DNA from: Spirodela intermedia
Taxonomy: Eukaryota > Streptophyta > Magnoliopsida > Alismatales > Araceae
DNA length: 64,000 nt
NCBI GenBank assembly: GCA_902729315.2
Contig: LR746273.1
Coordinates: 3,201,001-3,265,000, forward strand
Direction of reading: 5' to 3'
Shown here one piece after another: positions 37,026 through 48,366 of the stretch. Positions within the stretch are counted from its first letter, which is position 1; each line of letters starts with the position of its first letter. A program made the position numbers and the translations under genes. The notes below the pieces were generated by a model, which was not told where the DNA came from, made no database searches, and saw only the letters and a list, made by a program, of their open reading frames with translations.

Positions 37026-40000
37026 ATGCGCGTCTCCACAGCTGCCACCGCTCTCGCAGTTCCCGTCTGCCATCTGCCCTGTCGTTCCCCTCTTCGGCGG
37101 AGGCGGCGGTTCTCTCCATGTTTTAACTTCAAAGATATCTTCCCCGCTCGTTCCTCTATCGATGTTGCCTCTACCAGGGAAGGCTCGTCGAGTCTTGTTG
37201 AAGCCGTTCCTCTTCGCGAAGGAGCAGATCAGGCGGCTGGATGCCGTAGTGAGGTAGAAACTTTGAGGAAGACTTATTTTATGCATCATTGTACTGCTGC
37301 TAGTCAGGCGGCTGGATGCCGCTAGTCATGCATTTATGCTGAAGACTTATTTTAGCATCATTGTACTGCTGCATTCATATAAAGAAAAGGTTAGATTCCA
37401 CTTCGGCTTGGAAATAAGAAGTAAAAAATTCTCCTTAAAATCTTGATGCACAGGTTTCCATGAATTAGAAGGTTTTGGTTGGCGTGCATTTCCTCTATAT
37501 GAAGCATGGTTAATATACTCTGAGATTTGATGAAAAGTTGATACTTGTCTACAGGTGGAACCATCCTTATTCTTCCTTCCAAGGACCCTTTTGTGTCTTC
37601 CTCTCTCATGAATCATCCTTATGAAATATCCTGAGCTTGTATACAGCAACACCCTCTGTGATTCATCACACACGTTCTGTTTTTAACGCTGTCAGCTTAT
37701 TCAACAACCACTTTATTGAAACTCTTTTCTCCCACCATGTGCACTGAATGAGCTGTCCTAATCATTAAAGTTCTGAGAGCAACATTCAGAGTATATTTTT
37801 CCAGCTTTACCACATCTGCTTAGTGATAGCATGTCGACTTTGTTTATCAGCCTTTTTATCTCCATGAGCAGTTTCACTGTAAGCCAATTATCAAGACACT
37901 ATACATTGTTATGCTGCACTTTACTACATCGATTATGTATAGTCAGTACTTTATCTATGGTGGTTATACCTATTAGTTTATGGTCTACTATATCTGTTGG
38001 TAATAATCCCCCCTCTTACTTAATTTAATAATATTTTTTAATTACCTGTTTTTCTGCTGCTTTGATATAAATTGACATTAATCACAATGGAAACGACTTT
38101 GTATGGCTAAAAATTATTTTCAATGTGGAATGGCAGAATTTAAGCATGTTTATAGAGAAGAACTTGGATTTAGCTTAGATCATGGAGAGGGGAAACAATT
38201 TTCTTTTTCATTGCAGAAAACACAGGAGCCGTCAATAGATGTGCTTTCTAGCAATAAATTGTGCTACCTGGGTATTAGTTGCAATTTGGATAAATTATTT
38301 TACACTGGAACGAGAGAATATTAGCTTCTTAATAGAGAAGACTTGGATTTAGCTTAGATCATGAAGAAGGGAAACAATTTTTCTTTTTGACTGCAGAAAA
38401 CATATGAGCCGTCGATAAATGTGCATTTTTGGCAATAATAGAGGTGCTAGCCATCAAAAGTAATTTTCTCCATTGAAAGAAGCTCTTGTAGACAAAGGAA
38501 TCATCCAGCCTGACCTTGATCATGTAATTGCAGTATCAAATTCCCAAGGTTGCTTTTGCAACCAATTACCGAGAAGGTCCTTGTATTTTCCCATGCTTGT
38601 GATGATGACTGCTAGCGCATTATCTAAGACTTAAGGATTGATCATTTACCATCCTTAGAATTCGCCTTATCTACTATATCAACTGCTTTACTGCTTCTTT
38701 TGTTCTTAAAAAACAGCAACTCAAAGTCAAGAATTCTAAAGTCATGTTGGGAGAACTCTTGGCTATAGAGATCTGAAATTTTTCGTACTAGAGATTGCCA
38801 ACATCATGAGAAGCTATCTGACATAATGATAGTATAGTAGATAGTGACAGCTGAAAGGTGAAGTATTGCACAGTTCATTGACTGACTTGTTTTGGAGGAT
38901 TATTATTTCTCTGAAGAAATGTCTGAGAGGGTCTGGGGGGTATATAATTCGGCAGGTAAAAGGTGTTTCTATCAACCATTGAGATTTGGTGGTTGTGAAA
39001 GATTCTCAAGAGGCATTTCCATCAACGAGTGATGAAAATATCACTTTTCGAGAAATGGAAAATGTCATGTGAGCGAGAGCATCAGGAATTTTTTTTCTCC
39101 TATCAGCTAGAGAAAGGGTTAGCCAACGTAGGTGTGCAATTTTGGCGAATCCGATTCTAAAACGGTACCAAATTCTTCTGAGACACTAATTAAGTCGGAA
39201 ATATTTGGTGAACACAGGTTAGATTGAATGCCCATGAAATCAGAAGAATTGATCATCAAAGACCTTATGTACTTACTGGGCTCCATTGCTGTTATCAAGC
39301 CCACATGAAGTGTGACATTAAGACTCCCATCTGAATATCTAGAAGCCCTAATATGACAAGAGCATTTTATCATTAGACCTCTCCTGCAAAGTTAATAAAA
39401 AAAAGGTTTTACCAATTCCCAAAACACATATTAGTAGCAGTAGGCTAACTTGCGGAAGGCCAGGAAATGTGATGTTTAGATCCTTCTTAGGCCTATGTTA
39501 ACACACTCTGTCAAACAGCATGTAGGCCCTCACTACAGCTTCTGCCCATGAGATTCTCTTTCTCTACTGCCTGCATACTGAAGTGTGATCTCAACCTGAT
39601 GCCCTGGTTTGATTTATGCAGAGATTAGGCGTGGATGCTTACTAGTCTAATTACACTAGAATTAAGCTATGTCCCCAAACCCAGAGGACAGAGTGCATGT
39701 GCAAATTTGTAAACTATAGTGTCGACCTTCAAAATAAAAAATGGTTTCTCAAAAGTTTTCTGGTGTCAATTTTGAAAGACATGAAAATCATTGTGCATTT
39801 GGTTTCCCAAAAATATCTACTGTATGTGCCTGCGAATGTCTAATGATATAGCATTTGTGTTGAATATTTTGAAGCTTTAGATACAAAATAAACCGCGTAG
39901 ATTAATAGTCTGTGCAATTGATTTGGGTTGTACAGAGGAAACTGAGATGAATTTCACTAAGACATGAAGAAGAAGAAGAAATTGAGGTGTGATGTATCCC

Positions 40001-40078
40001 TATCATCTTCAAATATTCAAAGACCCGAACCTTATAGGACTTTGGGGGATGTTTCTTAAGAAAACTCTATCAAAGCTT

Positions 40079-40117
<39 letters not shown>

Positions 40118-41950
40118 TAGGGGAGTAGATTTAATTCCAACAGTAGACCCATAAATGGTTTCAGTACGTCCCTAAGGAGCCTGACCCTCGTTTGGTCTCT
40201 AATCAGTACCTTCCATATGGATTCTCGGGTGAACCTCCCCTCTGGGTTCTCTATTTTCTCTGGTGCCATATGGCGCCTCAGCTAAGAGTTGCCAAGGCCT
40301 CCCTCTTACCTGACATACAGTTTAAAATACTAGATGTCAAGAGGAATGCATCTTTTTCCTGTCCAGAACAATCTCAATTGATTGACATCTCTAAGATTTG
40401 TTTACGCTTATGAATTGCCAGCAACACTTACTGGAGATAGCCATCCTAAGCCATTGAGATGTTTATAGATTCATATATCCAAGGAGATTGGCTCCTGATG
40501 TTGGCATTCCAAAAGTAATAATGTCTTTAATGACCGATATTACAAAATTAGCATCTTCCATGGGATAAAAAAGAGCAGAAAAAATGTTTTCGAGGTGCTA
40601 ATACCAAGGTAATGCCCAATTGTCGTGGAACACATCAGGCGTGAATGATTTTAAGAGAAATCAGAACTAGGGTTCAAGGGCATCCTATTTTAGAGTTGGG
40701 AAACTGTTCCAGTTTGGTTCAGAAGTCATCAAAATTGGATCTAAAGCTGGAAGCATTCAACATCCATCTATTGGTTACAATCTTTCCCTCAGCCATTTCT
40801 ACCTTGTGCAATTTTAAACTAGGATGACCTGCTCATGATAAAAACTAAGCTGTCTTTTGGTGTTTAGAGGAGATTTAAAAAATGTAAATAATTTCAATTT
40901 AGGTATTTTAATCTATATGACATGCTACTTAAAGAAGAAAGAAAAGTAGTTATATATTGATCCATGATGTGCACCACCTAAAATTTGATTCGACTGTGGG
41001 GCAACAAGTAAGAATTTAAGATGTCAATACTGGAATTTTTTGCATGATATGCCCATGTTCTTGATCGCCATTATCTTCATGAGGCTGCATCATTTTAATT
41101 GTCCCATGGAATTTCTTACCTGATTACTTGCACAGTAAAACCATCGCCACCATTTCCACCCTTTTCCAACAGATAGAAATAATAGATAAACGGAACTCAT
41201 AGTGGCTGGGACGAATTCCACTGACCACAGTAGCCGCTTTGACCAACCATTTATATTTGAAAAATCACCATTTCACAGGATTTTACTGCAAACAGAACAA
41301 ATTGTTAGACAAAGGAGAGAGTGTTCTGTCAGTTCTATACAATTTTAATCCCTTGAAAGAAATTTCATGAAAATTTTATATTCTTGCTACCCTTTTCCAC
41401 CAATTATTTTAGCATTTTCCATGAATGGGTCACTACTTGTGCATAAAGATATTGACCCAGGAACCTATAACAGGAAGCAATGAGGTATCCTCCGGCGAGA
41501 CGATCACAGCATGCGTTCAGCAGTGCCATGACTAATTGTTCATTGGGTTTAATAGCGTTTCAGCTGCCTCCTTCAGAAGCCCTTGCAGCTTTCATACCAG
41601 AAGAAGCAAACCCTTCGTCTCATATGCTGCAGAGCCTTGTCCTGATGGATCTCGACCCAGGAACGGCCAAGCTGGCGATCAGCATTCTTGGACCCTTTCT
41701 GTCTGCATATGGTTTCCTATTTATACTGAGAATAGTCATGTCATGGTACCCAAAGCTCCCAGTGGGGAAATTTCCTTATGTGTTGGCCTATGCTCCAACA
41801 GAGCCTCTCCTTTTCCTCACCCGGAAGGTTATACCACCTCTTGGTGGAGTCGACGTGACTCCTGTTGTCTGGTTCGGGTTGATCAGCTTCTTGAATGAGA
41901 TATTGGTGGGTCCTCAGGGTCTCCTTGTCCTCCTCTCTCGGCAAGTCTAG
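37026..41950 (+). CDS. CCB3: YGGT-family cytochrome b6f assembly factor CCB3, plastidial
   Basis: Two exons: 37026-37253 and 41564-41950, both phase 0 at the junction, giving 204 residues. Exon 1 encodes an Arg/Ser-rich N-terminus typical of a transit peptide, with a good start context (GCCGCCATGC). Exon 2 encodes the conserved domain: DLDPGTAKLAISILGPFLSA, FLFILRIVMSWYPKLPVGKF, YAPTEPLLFLTRKVIPPLGG, VDVTPVVWFGLISFLNEILV, with two predicted membrane segments. CCB3 is one of the thylakoid proteins needed to attach heme ci covalently to cytochrome b6. The exon 2 acceptor is chosen for its branch-like CTAAT and T-rich tract; AACAG|GAA at 41474 would also be in frame and would add 30 residues. 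The exon 1 donor lies inside a 75-base tandem duplication, so exon 1's end is the least certain part. The 4.3-kb intron is unusual. Confidence 0.85.
37230..37373. repeat. 75-base tandem duplication across the CCB3 exon 1 donor
   Basis: Copy 1 (37230-37304) and copy 2 (37305-37373) share CAGGCGGCTGGATGCCG and GAAGACTTATTTTA-GCATCATTGTACTGCTGC. Copy 1 contains the splice donor GAG|GTAGAA at 37253/37254. Copy 2 has the same start but lacks the donor, with GCTAGTCATGC in its place. Confidence 0.9.
38108..38450. repeat. 180-base tandem duplication in the CCB3 intron
   Basis: Copies at about 38108-38266 and 38288-38450 share TATAGAGAAG or AATAGAGAAG, ACTTGGATTTAGCTTAGATC, GGGAAACAATTTT, TGCAGAAAACA, GAGCCGTC and GCAATAA in the same order, with scattered substitutions. 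Confidence 0.9.
40082..40115. repeat. (CT)n microsatellite in the CCB3 intron
   Basis: CT run of about 34 bases. Confidence 0.9.
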
Positions 41951-42146
41951 TTGTACAGCCTGTGAATGGAAACTTTTTCTCTTCATGAGTGAGAAATGAA
42001 ATCTTGACCTGCAATGGAAGGTCAGCCATGCCCTTAAAAACATATGGACTCTATTTTCTTGATGTGTAACCTTGGAACCTTTGGGAGTGAATGACAGAAG
42101 AGAGATTTCTTGATTGAATTTTGTGGATGTATCTTCTATTTGGAGG

Positions 42147-42451
42147 TGTTCAAGAGTTTGAACTCCCTGTCAAGCTCTTGAACTCCTCACTCGATTATCT
42201 CTGAGCTTCGACTGCTATGCCAACATTAGAAATGTTGTCAGAGGAAAACAGCTGAAACCCTAAAAATTCTGATTCCAATTCTCACTTAGTGTTTTCTATG
42301 GGACTAATATTTTATACGAGCTTGTTAATAGAAAGATGAGCGGACCATCAATTGGGGCTAATTTTATTCTTTATAACAAGAACAAAAAGGTCAAAAATAG
42401 AAAGAAAGAAAAATTATATGAAACTATGTAGAAATGCAACTTATTTTGACA
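42147..42451 (-). repeat. 3' LTR of the Copia element
   Basis: This is the 3' LTR in element orientation. It aligns with the copy at 44095-44411 over TTTGAACTCC-TGTCAAGCTCTTGAA, GCTGAAACCCTAAAAATTCT, ATGGGACTA-TATTT and AAAGAAAGAAAAATTA. It starts TG and ends CA on the plus strand. Confidence 0.85.
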
Positions 42452-42470
42452 CTCTCCTCTAGGTTGGTGA

Positions 42471-42488
42471 ATATATATATATATATAC

Positions 42489-42528
<40 letters not shown>

Positions 42529-42550
42529 GTATATATATATATATATATAT
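42471..42550. repeat. (AT)n / (ATAC)n microsatellite inside the Copia element
   Basis: 80 bases of AT with regularly spaced TACATA and TATGTA units, making it self-complementary. It lies between the polypurine tract and the RNase H end, so it expanded after insertion. Confidence 0.95.
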
Positions 42551-44094
42551 CAATCATTTCTAGCTTAGATATAGTGTGATGAAAAATATTATTGTTCAAG
42601 CCTTTGGTAAATATATCTACGACTTGGTCACTTGTAAGCATTTGACGTATAGATCAATCTACTCTCTAACTTCTTAATAAAGTATCAATCAATCTCAATA
42701 GGTTTGATTTGATTATGTTGAATAAGATTTTGTGCAATGGCGATTGTTGATTTGTTGTCACAATAGTGTCGTAAGACTATCCCTCTCAATTTTCTAGTCT
42801 TCTAGAATAATCTTCACCCAAAATACTTTACATATACCTTGAGCTATCTCTTGAAATTATATTTCTGCATTTTCCTTGCCATTTTATTTTGTCTATTGCT
42901 TCTCTAAGTAATAAGATTCTCACCAAAGAAGTAGCAATACTACAAGTAGATCCTACACAATTAACAAAAACTTCACAAATTGATCACTCCATTTCTTTTG
43001 AACGAATTACAGTTCCTTAATATCCATTTAAGGTAATGTAATAAATTTGTGTTTGATTATAATCTCACTCATTGCATAAACTATATCAAGTTGTATATGA
43101 GACAAATAAATCAATGACCGAACAAGTCTTTGATACATTTTCTTCATCACTCCACCTTCTTCAGCTTCACTAAGTTTGGTATTTGGATTCACCAAAGTAT
43201 TTTTAATTTATATCTAATGTTTCTAGTATCTTGCAGAAAATTCATAATGCATTTTTGTTGAGAGATAAAAATCACTTTCTTCAAGTGAGATACTTCAACT
43301 TCAAGGAAATATTTTAACCTCTCTAATATTTTAACATTAATTTTTTTGACTAGACATTGACTTAGATTTCTTTTTCATTTTTTGTCACAATTATGTCATC
43401 AATATACACCAGTAATATTGTAACTTCCCTTGATAGGAAGTGTTTAAAAAATACTTCATGATCTTCTTAACATTGTTTGTGCTCCATCATAATTAAAAAA
43501 TACGTGGGAATTTTTTATGCATATATAAAACTTTCTTGGATTTACACATCATATTGGAGGCCAAATTCTTTTCATACTTTGGTGGGATTTTACACAGATT
43601 TATTCTTCTAATCTTGTAGATATTAACATCAAAATATTATAGATCTCAATTAAAGTTAGTTTCTAATGACAACAAGATTCTAATTGCATTCATTTTTACC
43701 ACATGAGAAAAGTCTCTAAACCTATAGCAACCCATCGATATCTCTCAATAGATCCATTTGTAGTCCACAACTTTCTTTCTAGTTGATGATTTCACTTACT
43801 CCCAAGTGGTGTTATTCTTGAAGGTCTCAATTTCTTCATTCATAGTTTGTCTCTATTTTTCACTGCATAATACCTCTAAAATAATGGTAGGGACAATGAT
43901 GGTGTTTAAATTGATGAGAAGAGATCTATGGAATGGTAAGAGATGATCATAAGTGAAATATGTCAAAAATTATGTGTTTACGATAATTGATGATAGCCAC
44001 TGCCCACAAAGGTTCAATGATTAATAGAGAGATTTGATAAAGTAAGATAAATGACATAGGGTAAATTATACCTATCATTGAGGCTTTGATATCA

Positions 44095-44411
44095 TGTCAA
44101 GAGCTTGAACTCCTTGTCAAGCTCTTGAAATCCTCAATTGATCATCTTCAAACTTTGGCTTCAGCCGCAATAAGATTGATCTGGCAACAAGTAGAAGGGG
44201 GGAAAATGGCTGAAACCCTAAAAATTCTACATCACATTTTCACTTGGGGATTTCCATGGGACTAGTATTTATACTAGCCTGTTAATACAAAAGCAAGCCA
44301 AATTGGTCTAGAATGGGCCAATTTGGTTCACAATAACAAGCACAAAAAGTTCCAAAATAAAAGAAAGAAAAATTACACAAAGTCATGCAAAAAGTACAAC
44401 ATATTTAGAAA
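44095..44411 (-). repeat. 5' LTR of the Copia element
   Basis: This is the 5' LTR in element orientation, directly abutting the primer-binding site at 44094. Its far end (near 44400-44411) is more diverged than the left copy's, so that boundary is approximate to a few bases. Confidence 0.8.
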
Positions 44412-47400
44412 TGAGGTATGAAAGGAGAATTATTTTCTTCTCATGTCCCCATCTATGCAATAACAATCATATATTTGTGAAAGGTCTTATACCTATGTAT
44501 ATAGGATAGTAAAAAGTGAATGTCCTTCCACATTGCCAGAAGTAGTTTTGTTGACCTATCCCTAAACATTGGCTTCTAAGAGAGAGTTGCTTTAATCTTG
44601 TGTATGTAACTGAAAGTTTTGTAAGCCACTAAAATAATATCTTCTATGCATGACGACTTGAGTGCATCAAGTGAGGGCTTCACAACAGTCTACAAAGAAG
44701 CTAAATTTGGGTGAAACTATGGTTTTTCAAATGGCATAATTTAATTATAAAGGAAGTGATTGACCTTCCATATAAAATTTTATAAAATAGGAAAATGAGC
44801 TAAATATGCAAAAATAAAAAAATATCTTAATTCGATTAATTATATTAGGCATTGCTCATCTTAAGCTTGTTTTGGCGTAATAAGGCAGATTTTGTCTAAT
44901 TGTTTTTACTAGGACTAGTATGCCTTAATTGTTATTTAATGAAAATGCAAACTTCATCATATGTGTAGTCAAATTTTTCTCATCTTTGGACTATTGAATT
45001 AAGGGGACTAAGGATAAAAATAAATAAATTTAGTAAGATCATAAAGTACCAAATCAACATGAGAATATAGTATTGCTGAAAATTGATTATGCATTCAAAT
45101 TATAAAGCATATTGGAAAAAATGTTAGTTTCTAGTCAATGAGGATCAGATAAGTAACAAATTCTTAATGCAATAGTTTTATAAATGCAACCCTTGCACTA
45201 ATATTTTCTACTCTATTATACTCTTTATCATATGCCAAGTATAAGTACAGATGGTATATCAACTAATTTCTTGAAAGCGTTACCCCATGGTTTTGGATTA
45301 TCCTATTGACATGAGAATGGTCATGGAGAGATCTTTCATGAGCTAGGATTTAGTTACATGAAATCATTTATTCTTAGAACTTAGTGTCTTCAAAGGTACT
45401 ACAAAGTTTATATTATTAATCGAACATCCAAAGTTCCAATCATTGGAGGTGAAACAATTTATAGATTATCATAGTACAATGATTCTATTGGGCAAAGTGC
45501 AAGAAAAACGCTCTTCTAAATTTAAAATTATTTTAAGTACAGATGTATGAGTTTAGCATGAAAAAAATACAACAAGTTGACTAGAATAAAAATCTAATGG
45601 AAATTTTTAAAATAATTGAAAAATTAAATTGATATTAATGTAGGGTAGATCTCTTTGGTGTAGAGTTTGAGTTTCATCACTCCAAACATATTGACACCAA
45701 ATGCTAAAAATTAGATACCTATAGGTAATACTTTTAAAATTGGTATCTTAGAAATTTTGATCATAAAATATTGCTTTTGAGATTCTTGAAGAGAGTGGCA
45801 ATTTGAAATTTAATGTTGAAAGTTCTCAAGATTCATTCAAGCATTTAGGTCCCTCCAATGAATTATATTACATCTATTAATTTAATACTAACTTTTGTAG
45901 CATAATATTATGACTTCTTAAAACATATAAAATTAAGCCCTATTTTACTTTATAAAACATAATGATAGCCATGTTTCATCCCTATTTTAGATGAGGACCC
46001 AATTATTATACATGGTATATATCTCTATATAGACCATGAATTTAGTCTACATAATGTAAGCATAGTGTACTACAATTCGGTTATGAAGTAGCATAGATGG
46101 CGACTTAGTCCATACCTAGCACATTCTAATGATTCTAAAAATTTATAATAGTCCTAAGGTAAGGCATTGGTTTTTTATGGTTATGGTGATGTAATCTAGT
46201 GTATATATGATCTTGAAGTACTCCAATGTAGTTTAATGTAAAATTATTGTGACAATAAAATTTGGCTAAGTAGATTTACCTTCTATAATTTATTTAATCA
46301 TTCTTATTGTACTTTTCCTTATTGTAAGACTCCATTTTATTATTATTATTATTTTATATTATTCTTCAACTAATTATTTACATAATATCTTAAAAATTAT
46401 CATGAAGAAACAATGCCATGATGGTAAGGATAATTTTTAATTCTTAGTATTAACACTATGATTTGATTATTGCATACTCTTTTGTATGTGAAATAGTCAA
46501 AGTTATACAAAGCCTAAGAAATATCAAGCAATGCATATCAGACACAAAAGAATTTTCTCAAAATTTGAGCTTCTTTGGATGCATGTTACTAGGAGACTAT
46601 ATTTATAGTTTTTTAACAAAGATAATTTCATGAAAATTATCTGAATCATCCTTATGTGTGCCATTGTTCACAAAATGGCTAACTCCTTCAACCTCTACCT
46701 ATCACCTTGTAATTTGGTAAAGTAAATGACATCAAGATCTCCCTTTTACATTTGAATTATTAGGTTATTGTTGATCCTAATTGAGTCACAAGAGGAACCA
46801 TTGAGGGAGTAGATTGACTTTTCTTTGGGTTTATGATTAAACTCTTTTTTTCTTCATGATTAATGTAACCTTATGTCATTTTCACATCCTTTCTAGGCTC
46901 CATAAACCTTTGGTACCATTGATACATGATAATGATTGGAAACCTAAATGCCTTCCACTTTGCTCAAATATACTTGCTTTTTTTTTCAAGCTATGAATGA
47001 AATTGAAAAAGCATAAGAGAGTCCTTTATTTTTTTTACTTGATTATGGATTGAACTCTGCGGTGGAATCTTTGAAATGAATTTGCAGTTGGCTGCACCCA
47101 TGAGTGAAGACCTCCATAGGGGGGCATCGGAAGTCCACAACCATTAGATAGGGTGCCTCCCAAATCCACATGGTCAAACGTTAGCGGCTCACTTCAGAAT
47201 CATATTTCCATTTAGGGCAGATTCTCACAGTAATAGTATCCGAGTAAGTCATCATTAGAAACTTAGGGGTGCAACCTTCTCCTTAACCATCAGCATCAAA
47301 AACAAAATCAGCTAATGCCAACCAAACTACTCCAGATTGTTGAACAAACCATTAAATGAACTGAAACATCTGCGCGCATAATCACACATTAATTTATGTA

Positions 47401-47772
47401 TATTGGTGTTGGGCTTTCAAGCAAGGCCCCTCCCTTATCTGGTCCAAATTCAGAACAGATCCGTGGTGGGGCCCCAAAGGAGGAACCCCAGTCGAAGCAC
47501 CTCTTCGTTTCATGAGGAGAGAGATGACAGCTAAGACATCGCTAGCTGAGAGGGAGCGCGCCACATGGCTGGGACAGGATCCTATGAAGAGGGGAGAAGG
47601 CGGGTCACTCGTGATCTGTGCCTTCCTGTCTGGACCCGCAATCTTTGGCTATTACGCTGGCTTCCCTCTGTACTCTTCATCCATAGACTCACCTATCGAC
47701 TGCAGCACTCTATATCTCCATCTCCCGGGGGAATAATCGCCCACAGCAGGCCTTCTTCCCCCGCGCGAGGCA
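44412..47772. other. AT-rich spacer and AGP upstream region
   Basis: Mostly AT-rich sequence with no recognisable coding segment, probably worn transposon remnants. The last 400 bases become GC-rich and should hold the AGP promoter and leader. Confidence 0.55.
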
Positions 47773-48366
47773 ATGGCTCCGACCCGCGTGGCCCTCTCCC
47801 TCGTTCTCTGCCTGGCTCTGGTGGCCACCTCCGTTGCCCAGTCTCCGGCCGCAGCGCCCACCGCCACACCGCCGCCTCCGGCCTCCACTCCGCCACCGAC
47901 AGCCTCCCCGCCACCTCCTGCTGCCTCCCCACCTCCGCCCGTCGCCACCCCGTCACCAGCATCTTCTCCGCCACCAGCTTCCTCCCCGCCACCAGTGTCG
48001 TCCCCGCCGCCGGTCTCGTCCCCGCCACCAGCGTCGTCCCCCTCACCAGCATCCTCCCCGCCGCCGGCCGTGAGCCCCCCTCCTGCCGCCGCCTCGCCAG
48101 CCCCGGTGGCATCTCCGACGCCGGTTACTGCCCCCGCGGCGCCGCCGACGGCGACGACCCCCGCACCGGCGCCTTCCAGTGAGTCGCCGGCGCCTTCCGG
48201 GGAGTCGCCAGCGCCGTCGACGACGCCCGCCGCAGCACCGGGCGTATCGACACCGCCTGCGACTTCCCCAACCTCAGAGAACACGCCCGATGGTTCCTCT
48301 GCCCACGCGAGGGGGGCCAGCATGGTGCTCCTGGCCGTCGTCAGCGGCGCCGCGCTTCTCTTCTAA
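47773..48366 (+). CDS. Classical arabinogalactan protein, GPI-anchored
   Basis: Single exon, 197 residues. Layout: N-terminal signal peptide (about residues 1-22, ending VATSVAQ); a long Pro/Ala/Ser/Thr domain (about 23-170) of repeated ASPPPPA, SSPPPASSPPPV and PAPSGESPAP units; and a C-terminal hydrophobic tail (MVLLAVVSGAALLF) preceded by a small-residue stretch suited to GPI attachment. Non-contiguous Pro (AP, SP, TP) would be hydroxylated and carry arabinogalactan, while SPPP blocks resemble extensin-type sites. There is no Lys-rich insert, so it is a classical AGP, not a Lys-rich AGP17/18-type one. Location: plasma membrane outer face and cell wall. The gene is strongly GC-rich, unlike the AT-rich DNA upstream. 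Subfamily numbering cannot be assigned. Confidence 0.93.
   Translation: MAPTRVALSLVLCLALVATSVAQSPAAAPTATPPPPASTPPPTASPPPPAASPPPPVATPSPASSPPPASSPPPVSSPPPVSSPPPASSPSPASSPPPAVSPPPAAASPAPVASPTPVTAPAAPPTATTPAPAPSSESPAPSGESPAPSTTPAAAPGVSTPPATSPTSENTPDGSSAHARGASMVLLAVVSGAALLF

Larger units (their letters stand above)
42147..44411 (-). mobile_element. Truncated Ty1/Copia LTR retrotransposon
   Basis: Both ends carry matching LTRs, left 42147-42451 and right 44095-44411, each starting TGT on the plus strand. Read on the minus strand, the right LTR is followed directly by a primer-binding site, TGATATCAAAGCCT (44094 down), like the initiator-tRNA-Met site of Copia elements. The interior, about 1.64 kb, keeps only the end of the polyprotein: a WKETMNEEIETFKNN-like block near 43850, RT pieces (MNAIRILLSLE, PPKYEKNLAS, then LLVYIDDIIVTK near 43400), YQRL-IYLSHIQLDIVYAMSE near 43110, RNase H CDNKSTIAIAQNLIQHNQIK near 42740 and SDQVVDIFTKGL near 42620. 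Stops and frameshifts are frequent and gag, protease and integrase are absent, so it is dead. The polypurine tract (AGAGGAGAG on the minus strand, 42452-42460) borders the left LTR. Flanks GGAGG/TGAGG may be a decayed 5-base target duplication. Confidence 0.92.

Noticed and set aside
41480-41563. ATG at 41480 as the CCB3 start
   Set aside because: It would give a protein without a transit peptide. A strong acceptor at 41563 in the right phase joins instead to an upstream transit-peptide exon.
47652-48323. 223-codon minus-strand frame over the AGP gene
   Set aside because: It is a Gly/Ala/Val repeat that mirrors the Pro/Ala/Ser codons of the AGP on the other strand.
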